Below, one piece after another: positions 29,108 to 37,698 of a stretch of 64,000 nt of DNA. Numbering within the stretch: position 1 is the stretch's first letter; each line of letters opens with the position of its first letter. A model generated the notes under the pieces. The model searched no databases, was not told where the DNA came from, and was given only the letters and a program-made list of their open reading frames with translations. The DNA is from Saccharothrix luteola (lineage in GTDB: Bacteria; Actinomycetota; Actinomycetes; Mycobacteriales; Pseudonocardiaceae), in the NCBI RefSeq assembly GCF_020859565.1, contig NZ_JAJHUO010000036.1:39249-103248 (forward strand), written 5' to 3'. A program made the position numbers and the translations under genes.

Positions 29108-29326
29108 CGGCCGAGCATAGCCATCCGCCGTGCCGGTGGCGGGGGAGCGGGTGTTCGGCGCAGTGGGTTCGACTGCCCGGAGAGCGGGAACCGGCGTTCG
29201 GCGCAGGGTGTTCGGCCACCGCGCCGATCAGGTGCGCCGCAGTCCCGCGACACCGCGCAACGTTGGGCAACACCGGAGAAACCCGACGCCTCCCGGCCGG
29301 GCGGACTCGCGCGTAGTTTCGGAATC

Positions 29327-30079
29327 ATGAGTGCTGCGGAACGCGGACGGGTGCGGGTGGAGACCGGGACCAAGCGGGTCCGGGCCTTCCTCGCGGGCGA
29401 ACTGGTCGTGGACACCACGCGGCCGGTGTTGGTGTGGGAGATGCCCTACTACCCCACGTACTACTTCCCGGCGGAGGACGTCCGGGCGGACCTGGTGGCG
29501 ACGGGCGAGGTGAAGCGGTCGCCCAGCAGGGGCAACGGCCGGCTGTTCGACGTGAAGACCGGCTCGGCCTCGGCGGCGGGCGCGGGGCTGCGGTACCCGG
29601 ACTCGCCGCTGGAGGCGCTGCGCGGCCTGGTCCGGCTGGACTGGGACGCGATGGACGAGTGGTTCGAGGAGGACGAGCCGGTCTACGCCCACCCGCGCGA
29701 CCCCTACACCAGGGTCGACGCGTTGCAGAGCAGCAGGCACGTCCGGGTCGAGGTCGGCGGCGTCGAGGTCGCGAACTCGCACCGCCCGGTGATCCTGTTC
29801 GAGACCGGGCTGCCCGCCCGCTACTACCTGCCGATGACCGACGTCCGGCTGGACCTCCTGCGGTCCACCGACCTGAGCACGAGCTGCCCGTACAAGGGCA
29901 CCGCGGAGTACTGGTCGGTGGTGGTCGGCGACCAGACGCACGAGAACGTCGTCTGGGGCTACCGCAACCCGCTGCCGGAGAGCAGGCCGCTCGCGGGTCT
30001 GGTCGCGTTCTACAACGAGAAGGTCGACACTTATGTCGACGGCGTCCTGGAGGAGCGGCCCCGCACCCACTTCGCGTGA
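29327..30079 (+). CDS. Tandem DUF427 protein
   Basis: 250 aa built from two DUF427 domains (about 8-110 and 130-240). Each starts with RVR(A/V).. and carries a RPVLVWE or RPVILFE strand, then YYFP/YYLP and a following D-V-R; the second also has the family motif SCPYKGTAEYW. DUF427 is a small beta-barrel domain of unknown function. ATG 29327 is preceded by TAGTTT (29314-29319) with seven bases between and no Shine-Dalgarno, so the mRNA may be leaderless. Confidence 0.85.
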   Translation: MSAAERGRVRVETGTKRVRAFLAGELVVDTTRPVLVWEMPYYPTYYFPAEDVRADLVATGEVKRSPSRGNGRLFDVKTGSASAAGAGLRYPDSPLEALRGLVRLDWDAMDEWFEEDEPVYAHPRDPYTRVDALQSSRHVRVEVGGVEVANSHRPVILFETGLPARYYLPMTDVRLDLLRSTDLSTSCPYKGTAEYWSVVVGDQTHENVVWGYRNPLPESRPLAGLVAFYNEKVDTYVDGVLEERPRTHFA

Positions 30080-30152
30080 CGCCGGCACGATTCCGGGGCG
30101 CCGCCCGGACGGCGGATGGTAGTGCCTGATCAAGACGGGAACGCTAGCGCCC

Positions 30153-30755
30153 ATGGACGTCTTCCCCTCCACCCCGAGGGCACACCGGAACCCCGTGGTC
30201 GTCGCTCGGAAGATGGCTCTGCTCAAAGCGCCCCACCTGGCGAAGTTGACGGAGTTCGCGCAGCGCGTCGCCACCGAGCGCAAGGCCGACGTGCCGCTGT
30301 TCGACCCCGCGAGCGGCGGCGTGAACTCCAAGGTCCTGCTGCTGCTGGAGTCGCCCGGGCCCGCGTCGTCGGGCTCGGGCCTGAACTCGCCGGACAACGA
30401 CGACCCGACCGCGGCCAACGTGTTCGCCGCGATGGCCGAGGCGGGCCTGTCCCGGCGGGTGAGCCTGAGCTGGAACGTGGTGCCCTGGTACCTGTCCGGC
30501 CGCGAGCCGTCGCCTGCCGACCTGCGCGCGGCGGTGCCGTACCTGGTGGAACTGCTGCGGATGCTGACCGCGCTCAAGGCGGTCGTGGTGCTGGGCAGGC
30601 CGGCGGGCACGGGATGGACGCTGTCCGGCCGCGGCCACAAGCTGAAGGTGTTCAACGCGCCCCACCCGTCGCCGCTGTCCATCAACCGCGACCGGGCGGG
30701 CCGGTGGCCGCAGCTCGTCGACGCCTGTCGGCAGGCGGCCAAGGCGGCCGAGTGA
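30153..30755 (+). CDS. Uracil-DNA glycosylase superfamily protein
   Basis: 200 aa. It has the UDG-fold pattern of an actinobacterial subgroup: VLLLLESPGPAS near the substrate pocket, SPDNDDPTAANVF, a SWNVVPWYL strand, and the C-terminal minor-groove loop HPSPLS. A role in base-excision repair or nucleotide binding is likely, but glycosylase activity is not assured. The start is uncertain; an alternative ATG lies at 30213, which would shorten the N-terminus by 20 residues. Confidence 0.75.
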   Translation: MDVFPSTPRAHRNPVVVARKMALLKAPHLAKLTEFAQRVATERKADVPLFDPASGGVNSKVLLLLESPGPASSGSGLNSPDNDDPTAANVFAAMAEAGLSRRVSLSWNVVPWYLSGREPSPADLRAAVPYLVELLRMLTALKAVVVLGRPAGTGWTLSGRGHKLKVFNAPHPSPLSINRDRAGRWPQLVDACRQAAKAAE

Positions 30756-30767
30756 GCGCCCGGGAGC

Positions 30768-31727
30768 TCAGGCCCGACCGACCGCCCGGCCGATCCGGTC
30801 GTGCAGCTCGCCCAGGTGCCGGACGAGCTCGGGCGGCTCGTGCACCTCGAACTCGCAGCCCAGCTGCACCAGGTGGAACGCGAGGTACTCCACCGTGTCG
30901 GTGAAGTCGCTGATCACGCACGTCCGCTCGTCGACGACCTCGACGCCCGCGCCGGGGAACCTGGCCCGCACGTCGCGGGCGGGCAGGTGCACGGTCGCCA
31001 CGGCGGTGTAGGTCGGGGCACGGCTGAGCATGTGCTCCGCCAGGTAGGCGGCCGGGTCGTCGGAGGGCAGCGCGCGCGGCGCGAACCGCGCCCCGGTGGG
31101 GGACAACGCGGTCATCCGGTCGACCCGGAAGAACCGCCAGTCGTCGCGCTCCGGGTCGAACGCCACCAGGTACCAGCGCCGCCCGGACGGCACCAGGTGC
31201 AGCGGCTCGACGTGCCGCCTGCTCTCCGCGCCGTCCGCCGCCGAGTACCGGAACCGCAGCCGTTCCCGGTTCGCGATGGCGGACGCCAGCACGGTCAGGT
31301 GCTCGGGGTCCACGGTCACCCCGTCGGCGCCGAGCACCACCGGCACCGTGGCCGCGCCCAACGCGGCCACCCGCCGCCGCAACCGTGACGGCAACACCTG
31401 CTCCAGCTTCGCCATCGCCCGCAGCGACGCCTCCTCGATGCCCGCCACGGTCTGCCGCGCCGCCGTCCGCAAGCCGACCGCGATCGCCACGGCCTCCTCG
31501 TCGTCCAGCAGCAGCGGCGGCATGGCCGTGCCCGCGACCAGCCGGTAACCGCCCTCGGCGCCCATCGACGCCTCGACCGGGTACCCGAGCTCGCGCAGCC
31601 GGTCGACGTCGCGGCGGATCGTGCGCGGGCTGACCTCCAGCCGCCGCGCCAGCTCGCTGCCCGGCCACTCGCGGGGCATCTGGAGCAGGGACAACAGGGA
31701 GAGCAGCCGGCCCGCGGTGTCGGTCAC
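30768..31727 (-). CDS. WYL-domain transcriptional regulator
   Basis: 319 aa. The N-terminal helix-turn-helix (ELARRLEVSPRTIRRDVDRL) is followed by a WYL domain (SGRRWYLVAFDPERDDWRFF, then RVDRM) and a C-terminal WCX-like segment. This is the common actinobacterial YafY-type regulator, often a DNA-damage or nucleotide-responsive switch. No clear target is adjacent; the UDG and DNA ligase genes flank it, which makes a repair link possible but unproved. GTG start. Confidence 0.85.
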   Translation of the reverse strand: MTDTAGRLLSLLSLLQMPREWPGSELARRLEVSPRTIRRDVDRLRELGYPVEASMGAEGGYRLVAGTAMPPLLLDDEEAVAIAVGLRTAARQTVAGIEEASLRAMAKLEQVLPSRLRRRVAALGAATVPVVLGADGVTVDPEHLTVLASAIANRERLRFRYSAADGAESRRHVEPLHLVPSGRRWYLVAFDPERDDWRFFRVDRMTALSPTGARFAPRALPSDDPAAYLAEHMLSRAPTYTAVATVHLPARDVRARFPGAGVEVVDERTCVISDFTDTVEYLAFHLVQLGCEFEVHEPPELVRHLGELHDRIGRAVGRA

Positions 31728-31799
31728 CCGACCAAGGATGCCCGACGAGTAGGACAGGTCCCGACCTCGACCGGGCCGCCGGCCGCGGAGCAGCGGCGG

Positions 31800-32852
31800 T
31801 CAGGCGCCGAAGATGTCCGTCAACTCCGCCGGCGCGACTTCTTCGAGCTGGGCGTACGTGCACGACTCGGGCGTGCGGTCGGGGCGGAAGCGGACCAGCC
31901 TGCTCGTGTGCCGGAACCGCCGTGCCTGGAGGTGCTCGTAGCGCACCTCGGCGACCAGCTCCGGCCGCAGCGGCTCCCAGGTCAGCGTCTTGGTCGGGTT
32001 CCACCGGCTCTGCGCGCCGGGCGTGGCGGCGTCGATCGAGGCCCACTCCGCCCACGGGTGGTCGGCGAGCGCGTCCTCCCGGTACGGCGCCAACTCCTCC
32101 AGCAGCTCACGGCGGCGCGCGGCGGTGAAGCTGCTGGCCACGCCGACGTGGTGCAGCGAGCCCGCGTCGTCGAACAGGCCGAGCAGCAGCGAGCCGACCC
32201 CGACCCCGTCCTTGTGCGGCCGGAACCCGGCCACCACGCAGTCGGCCGTCCGCTCGTGCTTGACCTTCCACATCACCCGCTTGTCCTGCTCGTACGGCAG
32301 GTCGGTCCGCTTGGCCACCACGCCGTCGAACCCCGCGCCCTCGAACCGGGTGAACCAGTCCTCGGCCTGGTCCGGATCGTCCGTCGCGGGCGTCAGGTAC
32401 AGCCCCGGCACGTCCCGCAGCACGCCCTCCAGCAGCCGCCTGCGTTCCGCGAACGGCGTCTGGGTCAGGTCACGGTCCTCCAGCGCGAGCAGGTCGAACG
32501 CGACGAACCCGGCGGGCGTGTCGACGGCCAGCTTGCGCACCCTCGACGCGGCCGGGTGCAGCCGCAGTTGCAGCAGGTCGAAGCTCAACCCCGCGGGCGT
32601 GACGATGACGATCTCGCCGTCCACCACGCACCGCGGCGGCAGCCCGGCCAGCAGCACCTCGACCACCTCGGGGAAGTACCTCGTCAACGGCCGGTCGTTG
32701 CGGGAGCCGAGCTCCAGCTCGTCGCCGTCGCGGAACACGACGCACCGGAACCCGTCCCACTTCGGCTCGAAGACGAGCCCGGGCTCGCGCGGCACCGAGT
32801 GCACGGCCTTGGCGAGCATCGGTCGCACCGGGGGCATCACGGGGAGGTCCAC
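31800..32852 (-). CDS. ATP-dependent DNA ligase (LigC-like)
   Basis: 350 aa. The nucleotidyl-transfer Lys31 lies in EPKWDGFR (KxDG motif). Further ligase motifs are SRNDRPLTRYFPE, CVVDGEIVI, EGVVAKR-like DGVVAKRTDLPYE and WKVKHERTADCVV. An OB-fold domain completes it. It is a stand-alone ligase without the polymerase or nuclease domains of LigD, so LigC is the nearest type; such ligases act in backup repair. GTG start at 32852; the downstream ATG at codon 6 is a possible alternative. Confidence 0.88.
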   Translation of the reverse strand: MDLPVMPPVRPMLAKAVHSVPREPGLVFEPKWDGFRCVVFRDGDELELGSRNDRPLTRYFPEVVEVLLAGLPPRCVVDGEIVIVTPAGLSFDLLQLRLHPAASRVRKLAVDTPAGFVAFDLLALEDRDLTQTPFAERRRLLEGVLRDVPGLYLTPATDDPDQAEDWFTRFEGAGFDGVVAKRTDLPYEQDKRVMWKVKHERTADCVVAGFRPHKDGVGVGSLLLGLFDDAGSLHHVGVASSFTAARRRELLEELAPYREDALADHPWAEWASIDAATPGAQSRWNPTKTLTWEPLRPELVAEVRYEHLQARRFRHTSRLVRFRPDRTPESCTYAQLEEVAPAELTDIFGA

Positions 32853-32970
32853 GCGCCCGAGCGTAATTCGGAGCAGGGGAATTCACCGTGGATCGGAATT
32901 GAGGGCGGAAGTCGTCCGCATTGCCTCCTAGGGTTGGTCTCACCACTGAGGCGGAAGGCAGAACCACACC

Positions 32971-33468
32971 ATGAACACCACCCTCTCGACCGAGCTCACC
33001 GACCTGCTGTCGAGCCTGGACCGGCACCGCGGGTTCCTCCGCGTCACGGTGCGCGGGCTGAGCGACGAGCAGGCGCGGGAGACGCCCACGGCGAGCGCGC
33101 TCTCCCTCGGTGGCCTGATCAAGCACGTCCGCGCCATGGAAGAGGGCTGGATGCGCTTCGCGGTCGGCGGCGCGGAGCTGATGGAGAGCGAGCCGGCGGA
33201 TTGGGAGAACGGCTTCCGCATGCTGGCGGACGAGACGCTGGCGGGGCTGCTCGCGGACTACGAGGAGACGGCGGCGAAGACCGAGCGGCTGCTCTCGGAG
33301 CTGGACTTGAACAGCGCGCACCCGCTGCCGGTGGCACCGTGGTTCGAGCCGGGCGTCTCGTGGTCCGTCCGCCGCGTGGTGCTGCACCTGATCGCCGAGA
33401 CGTCCCAGCACGCCGGCCACGCCGACATCATCCGCGAGACCCTCGACGGCCAGAAGACGATGGGCTGA
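32971..33468 (+). CDS. DinB family protein (DUF664)
   Basis: 165 aa four-helix-bundle protein of the actinobacterial DinB/DUF664 type. It has LGGLIKHVRAMEEGWMRF in the first metal-site helix and RRVVLHLIAETSQHAGHADIIRE at the end; the three His (H126-type in HLIAETSQHAGHAD and the earlier KHV) form the usual metal triad. Probably a thiol-dependent transferase-like protein; substrate unknown. A TAGGGT hexamer at 32929 may be its -10. Confidence 0.82.
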   Translation: MNTTLSTELTDLLSSLDRHRGFLRVTVRGLSDEQARETPTASALSLGGLIKHVRAMEEGWMRFAVGGAELMESEPADWENGFRMLADETLAGLLADYEETAAKTERLLSELDLNSAHPLPVAPWFEPGVSWSVRRVVLHLIAETSQHAGHADIIRETLDGQKTMG

Positions 33469-33560
33469 CCCCGGCGCGTGACGGGTCGGGTCACGTGTCG
33501 ATCCGGGGCGTCCTCGTTCGACGCACGAGCAGCACCCGCACGAGACACCCGGAGGACACC

Positions 33561-34334
33561 ATGACGCCCGACCCGACCACCGCGCCGCCCGGCCGCCCGC
33601 CCGTCGTCGACCTGGCCACCTGGCAGGCCGCCCGTGACGAGCTCCTGGTCCGCGAGAAGGCGCACACCCGCGAGGGCGACGCCCTCGCCGCCGCCCGCCG
33701 CCGGCTGCCGATGGTGGAGTTCGACCCCGCGGTCGAGCTCGTCGGACCCGACGGCCCGGTCCCGTTCCTGGACCTGTTCGAGGGCCGCGACGAGCTCGTG
33801 GTCTACAAGCACATGTGGTACGACGGCGCGCCGCACCAGGGGCAGTGCGAGGGCTGCACCACCACGGCCTGGCACCTGAAGGACGCCGTCTACCTCAACG
33901 CCCGCGGTGTCTCGTTCGCCGTCCTGACCACGGGCCGTTGGGACGAGGTGGCCTCCTACGTCGAGTTCATGGGCTACACCCAGCCCTGGTACTCGGTGCG
34001 CGACCTGGCCGCGCCGCTCGGCGACAGCATGGGGCATATCACCTGCTTCCTGCGCGACGGCGACCGCGCGTTCCTCACCTACGCCACGACCGGGCGCGGC
34101 AACGAGCGGGTCAACGGGTCCCTGGGCCTGCTCGACCTGACGCCGTACGGCCGTGGCGAGGCGTGGGAGGACAACCCCGACGGGTGGCCGGCGGGTCGGG
34201 ACGCGTGCTGGTCCTGGCGCGCGGACTCGGACGGGAACGCCACCTGGGGCCCGACGAGCCGCCCCGTGCCGCAGTGGACCCGCCCCGGCGCGCTCCCGGT
34301 CGACACCCTCGGCCGGGAGCGTCACCACCACTGA
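33561..34334 (+). CDS. DUF899 thioredoxin-fold protein
   Basis: 257 aa. The DUF899 pattern is complete: ARDELLVREKAHTREGDALAA near the N-terminus, the CEGCTT pair in GQCEGCTTTAWHL, and VSFAVLTTGRWDEVASYVEFMGY. The fold is thioredoxin-like; the family is uncharacterised and often annotated as dithiol-disulfide oxidoreductase. ATG 33561 follows CGGAGG. The Cys pair is CxxC, consistent with a redox role. Confidence 0.85.
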   Translation: MTPDPTTAPPGRPPVVDLATWQAARDELLVREKAHTREGDALAAARRRLPMVEFDPAVELVGPDGPVPFLDLFEGRDELVVYKHMWYDGAPHQGQCEGCTTTAWHLKDAVYLNARGVSFAVLTTGRWDEVASYVEFMGYTQPWYSVRDLAAPLGDSMGHITCFLRDGDRAFLTYATTGRGNERVNGSLGLLDLTPYGRGEAWEDNPDGWPAGRDACWSWRADSDGNATWGPTSRPVPQWTRPGALPVDTLGRERHHH

Positions 34335-34344
34335 AAGACGGCGA

Positions 34345-34791
34345 TCAGTAGCGGCAGAAGCGGCGGATCTGGTCGGCGTGCGAGGGGTAGAGCGGCGCGA
34401 GGGTGTCGGCCTCGCCGAAGCTGACCACGTCATCGGTGTAGGGCGGCACCACGACCGTGCCCACGATCGACCAGTCGCCGTCAGGCTCGGCGGCCTGCCA
34501 CACCCCGGCGGGCACGACCACCTGCGGTCGCTCGCCCGCGGCGAGGTCCGGGCCCAGCACCGGCGTGGTCACCGTGCCGTCCGGGTGCAGCAGGAGCATC
34601 CGCAGCGCCGCGCCGCGGTGGTAGGAGTAGATCTCCAAGTGGTCCAGCCGGTGCATGCCGGAGAACTCGCCCTCCCGCAGCATGTAGTAGATCGCGGACG
34701 CCTCGGGCGACCGCCACGACTGCGCCCACCACCCTCCCTCGACCGATAACTCGACCATCCCCAGCGTCTTGATGACGTCCTCAGTGCTCAT
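34345..34791 (-). CDS. Cupin superfamily protein (DUF985/cupin_5)
   Basis: 148 aa cupin of the YML079-like group: GGWWAQSWRS, SAIYYMLREGEFSGMHRLDH and EIYSYHRGAALRMLLL. The family is structurally a sugar-isomerase-like cupin with no firm function. Its ATG overlaps the stop of the upstream diguanylate cyclase (ATGA), so the two are translationally coupled. Confidence 0.85.
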   Translation of the reverse strand: MSTEDVIKTLGMVELSVEGGWWAQSWRSPEASAIYYMLREGEFSGMHRLDHLEIYSYHRGAALRMLLLHPDGTVTTPVLGPDLAAGERPQVVVPAGVWQAAEPDGDWSIVGTVVVPPYTDDVVSFGEADTLAPLYPSHADQIRRFCRY

Positions 34792-36311
34792 GTCAGCTCC
34801 GCCTCCACCGATCCGTGCACTACGACCATTCCCTTGCCGAGCCGCTTCGCCGTGTACATCGCCGCGTCCGCCGTGCCGAGCAGGTCGTCGGCGGTCAACG
34901 TCGGGTCGAACGCCTCGCGGTGCGAGATCCCGATCGACGCGCGGATCACGTGCGAGCCGTTCGCCGTGCGGTGCGGCTCGTCCAGCGCGCCGAGCACCCG
35001 CCGCCCGATCTCCTCCGGCGGCTGCGGGTAGCCGTCGACCAGCACGCCGAATTCGTCACCGCCCAGCCGCGCCACCACGTCCTGCGACCGCACGCACGCC
35101 TGCAACCGCGAGGCCACGATCCGCAGCACCGCGTCACCCTCGGCGTGGCCGAAGTTGTCGTTGACGTCCTTGAACCCGTCCACGTCGATGAACAGCACCA
35201 CCACCGGCGACGTCCCGGCCAGCGCCGCGTCCAGCCGTTCCCGGAACAGCGCGCGGTTGGGCACCCCGGTCAACGGGTCGTGGTAGGCCTGGTGCCGCAG
35301 CCGCTCCCGGCTCTCCCGCAGCTGCTCCAGCAGCTTCACGTTGTCGATCAGCGTCAGCAGCTGCCGCGCGATCACCAGCAGCACCACGCCGAGCCCGACG
35401 TAGATCTCCAGCGGGTTGAGCCGCACGCCGGTCGCCGTGCCGACCACGATGAACAGGCCCGTGACCAGCATCGGCAGGTACGGCACCAGCAGGTGCAGCA
35501 GCTCGCCCGCGCGCAGCCTGGCCGCGCCGACCCGCTCCCGCGCGGCGTTGCTCGGCGCGATGGAGCTGAGGAAGAACAACGCGGGGCACACCATGAACCC
35601 GATGTCGGCGGCCGTCGGGATGGCGGTGGCGCCCTTGCTCACCAGGTACGCGAACATCCAGCCCGACGCCGACTGCGCCAAGCCCGCCAACGCGATGAAC
35701 AGCACCGGCAGCTGCCGCACCGAGCGGTGCGTCCACGACGACACCAGCAGCACGACCAGCATCACCAGGTAGGCGGCCGGGTGCGCCACGACGGTCGCGA
35801 AACCGGGGCCGGAGGTGGCCCAGGCGCGGACCATCGACTCCAGCAGCGACACCCAGGTGAGCACGAACAGCGAGCCGACCACGATCAGCCCGTCCAGCGC
35901 GACGACCAGCTTGCTGCGGTGGCCGGGCAGCTTGCCCGACCCGCCGTGCGCCAGCACCAGGATCGCGCACAGCGTCAGCCCGGGCACGAGCATGAACCCG
36001 ATCGGCGCCAGCGTGGACGAGGGCAGCGACACCCCGAGGAACACCTGGCCCCAGATCCACACGGCCAGCCCGATGGCCAGGCTCGCCATCGCGGCGACCA
36101 TCCACAGCCGCCAGCGCCGGGCCACGCCCTGCCGTGCCCGCGCGGCCCGCCAGTACGACACCATCGCGGCGACCGAGGCGAGCAACTGGGTGAACTTGTC
36201 GATCGCGACGGACGTCGGCCGGTCGAGCACCCCGGAGACCACGAGGCTGACGGCGCAGACGACCAGGGCGCAGACGGCGACGGCGACGACGCCGAACCGC
36301 CTCAGGGTCAT
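34788..36311 (-). CDS. Membrane-bound GGDEF diguanylate cyclase
   Basis: 507 aa. The first 330 residues hold about eight to ten hydrophobic helices, a likely membrane sensor. A short coiled linker (LLEQLRESRERLRHQ) leads to a GGDEF domain that begins with AYHDPLTGVPNRALF. The active-site loop is GGDEF, and RSQD lies five residues before it, which is a product-inhibition I-site. An active, feedback-controlled c-di-GMP synthase is predicted; no EAL domain is present. ATG 36311 is preferred over the GTG at 36359 because GGGGTGG precedes it and the first helix follows immediately. Confidence 0.85.
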   Translation of the reverse strand: MTLRRFGVVAVAVCALVVCAVSLVVSGVLDRPTSVAIDKFTQLLASVAAMVSYWRAARARQGVARRWRLWMVAAMASLAIGLAVWIWGQVFLGVSLPSSTLAPIGFMLVPGLTLCAILVLAHGGSGKLPGHRSKLVVALDGLIVVGSLFVLTWVSLLESMVRAWATSGPGFATVVAHPAAYLVMLVVLLVSSWTHRSVRQLPVLFIALAGLAQSASGWMFAYLVSKGATAIPTAADIGFMVCPALFFLSSIAPSNAARERVGAARLRAGELLHLLVPYLPMLVTGLFIVVGTATGVRLNPLEIYVGLGVVLLVIARQLLTLIDNVKLLEQLRESRERLRHQAYHDPLTGVPNRALFRERLDAALAGTSPVVVLFIDVDGFKDVNDNFGHAEGDAVLRIVASRLQACVRSQDVVARLGGDEFGVLVDGYPQPPEEIGRRVLGALDEPHRTANGSHVIRASIGISHREAFDPTLTADDLLGTADAAMYTAKRLGKGMVVVHGSVEAELT

Positions 36312-36447
36312 GCCACCCCGCTCATGCCGCCACTGGAGTCGATCAGTTGACCGAGCCACTGTAATGACCTCGTGACGCTGTGTCGATCGGGGGGTACCTG
36401 TTCGTCACCGTGCGCGTGTCACCGGGCGGTCCGCGGTGATCACCCTC

Positions 36448-36469
36448 TAAGGTTTCGAACTGGTGTTCG
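36448..36469 (+). promoter_or_regulatory. Promoter element and LexA (SOS) box before ruvC
   Basis: CGAACTGGTGTTCG at 36456-36469 fits the Gram-positive LexA consensus CGAAC-N4-GTTCG exactly. A TAAGGT hexamer (36448-36453) immediately before it can serve as -10, so LexA would cover the transcription start. Confidence 0.8.
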
Positions 36470-36490
36470 TCGGCGGTTGAGGGGACCAGC

Positions 36491-37111
36491 GTGCGCGTGT
36501 TCGGAGTCGACCCCGGCTTGACCCGGTGCGGGTTCGGGGTGGTCGACGGCGGTCCCGGCCGGGCGGTGCGGCCGATCGCCGTGGACGTCGTGCGCACGCC
36601 GGCGGACGAGGACCTGGCGTTGCGGCTGCTCCAGCTCTCCGACGCGGTCGAGCAGTGGCTGGACCGCTACCAGCCGCAGGTGGTGGCCATCGAGCGGGTG
36701 TTCAGCCAGCACAACGTGCGCACCGCGATGGGCACGGCGCAGGCGGGTGGCGTGGTGGCGCTGTCGGCGGCCCGCCGCGGCCTGCCGGTCGTGTTCCACA
36801 CGCCGAGCGAGGTCAAGGCCGCCGTCACCGGGTCGGGCCGGGCGGACAAGGCGCAGGTCACCGCCATGGTCACCAAGCTGCTCGGCCTCAAGACCGCGCC
36901 GAAGCCCGCCGACGCCGCCGACGCGCTCGCGCTGGCCATCTGCCACCTGTGGCGCGCGCCCATGCGGTCGCGCCTGGAGGAGGCGCAGGCGAGGGCGGCT
37001 GAGATCGCCCGGACGCACCGCGCGAAACTGGCACAGGCGGGTGCGCGGGCATCGGCCGCATCGACCAAGGCCACACCGATCGACAAGCGGGAAGCAGGTA
37101 AGGGTCAGTGA
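36491..37111 (+). CDS. ruvC: Holliday junction resolvase RuvC
   Basis: 206 aa endonuclease that cuts Holliday junctions within the RuvABC complex. The acidic site is intact: Asp7 (GVDPG), Glu68 (AIERVF), Asp141 and Asp144 (PADAADALA). A 30-residue Ala/Lys-rich tail extends past the core, common in actinobacteria. GTG start at 36491. Overlaps ruvA by four bases. The yebC gene that often precedes ruvC is not here; a diguanylate cyclase lies upstream instead, on the other strand. Confidence 0.95.
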   Translation: MRVFGVDPGLTRCGFGVVDGGPGRAVRPIAVDVVRTPADEDLALRLLQLSDAVEQWLDRYQPQVVAIERVFSQHNVRTAMGTAQAGGVVALSAARRGLPVVFHTPSEVKAAVTGSGRADKAQVTAMVTKLLGLKTAPKPADAADALALAICHLWRAPMRSRLEEAQARAAEIARTHRAKLAQAGARASAASTKATPIDKREAGKGQ

Positions 37112-37698
37112 TCTCGTCACTGCGCGGGCAGGTGCTGTCCATCGGGCTCGACCACGTCGTCGTCGAGGTCGGCGGCGTCGGCTACGCCGTGCAGGCCACC
37201 CCCGCCACGCTCGCCACGCTGCGCCGCGGCGAGGAGACCCAGCTGGCCACCGCGCTGGTGGTGCGCGAGGACTCGCTGACCCTCTTCGGCTTCGCCGACG
37301 CCGACGCCCGCGAGCTGTTCGGCCTCCTGCAGACCGTGTCCGGGATAGGGCCGAGGCTGGCGTTGGCGACCCTGGCCGTGCTGGAGCCGGACAAGCTGCG
37401 CGCCGCCCTCTCCGAGGGCAACATCACCGTGCTCACCCAGGTGCCCGGCATCGGCCGCAAGGGCGCCGAGCGCCTGATCATCGAGCTGCGCGACAAGGTC
37501 GGCCGGCTCGAACCCGCGCCGAGCGCCACCGGTGACGCCGGCCAGGTCCGCGCGCAGGTCACCGAGGCGCTGCTGGGCCTCGGCTTCCCGGCCAAGCAGG
37601 CCGAGCAGGCCGTCGACGCCGTGCTGGCCGCCGACGGCGCGCTCGGCACGTCCGAAGTCCTCCGCCACTCCCTGGCCGCCCTGGGCCGCAAGCGATGA
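37108..37698 (+). CDS. ruvA: Holliday junction branch migration protein RuvA
   Basis: 196 aa. Domain I (ISSLRGQVLSIGLDHVVVEV) is an OB fold, domain II carries two helix-hairpin-helix motifs (LQTVSGIGPRLALATL, VPGIGRKGAERLIIEL), and domain III (LLGLGFPAKQAEQAV) contacts RuvB. GTG start overlaps the ruvC stop; its stop overlaps the ruvB start. Part of the LexA-controlled ruvCAB operon. Confidence 0.95.
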   Translation: MISSLRGQVLSIGLDHVVVEVGGVGYAVQATPATLATLRRGEETQLATALVVREDSLTLFGFADADARELFGLLQTVSGIGPRLALATLAVLEPDKLRAALSEGNITVLTQVPGIGRKGAERLIIELRDKVGRLEPAPSATGDAGQVRAQVTEALLGLGFPAKQAEQAVDAVLAADGALGTSEVLRHSLAALGRKR

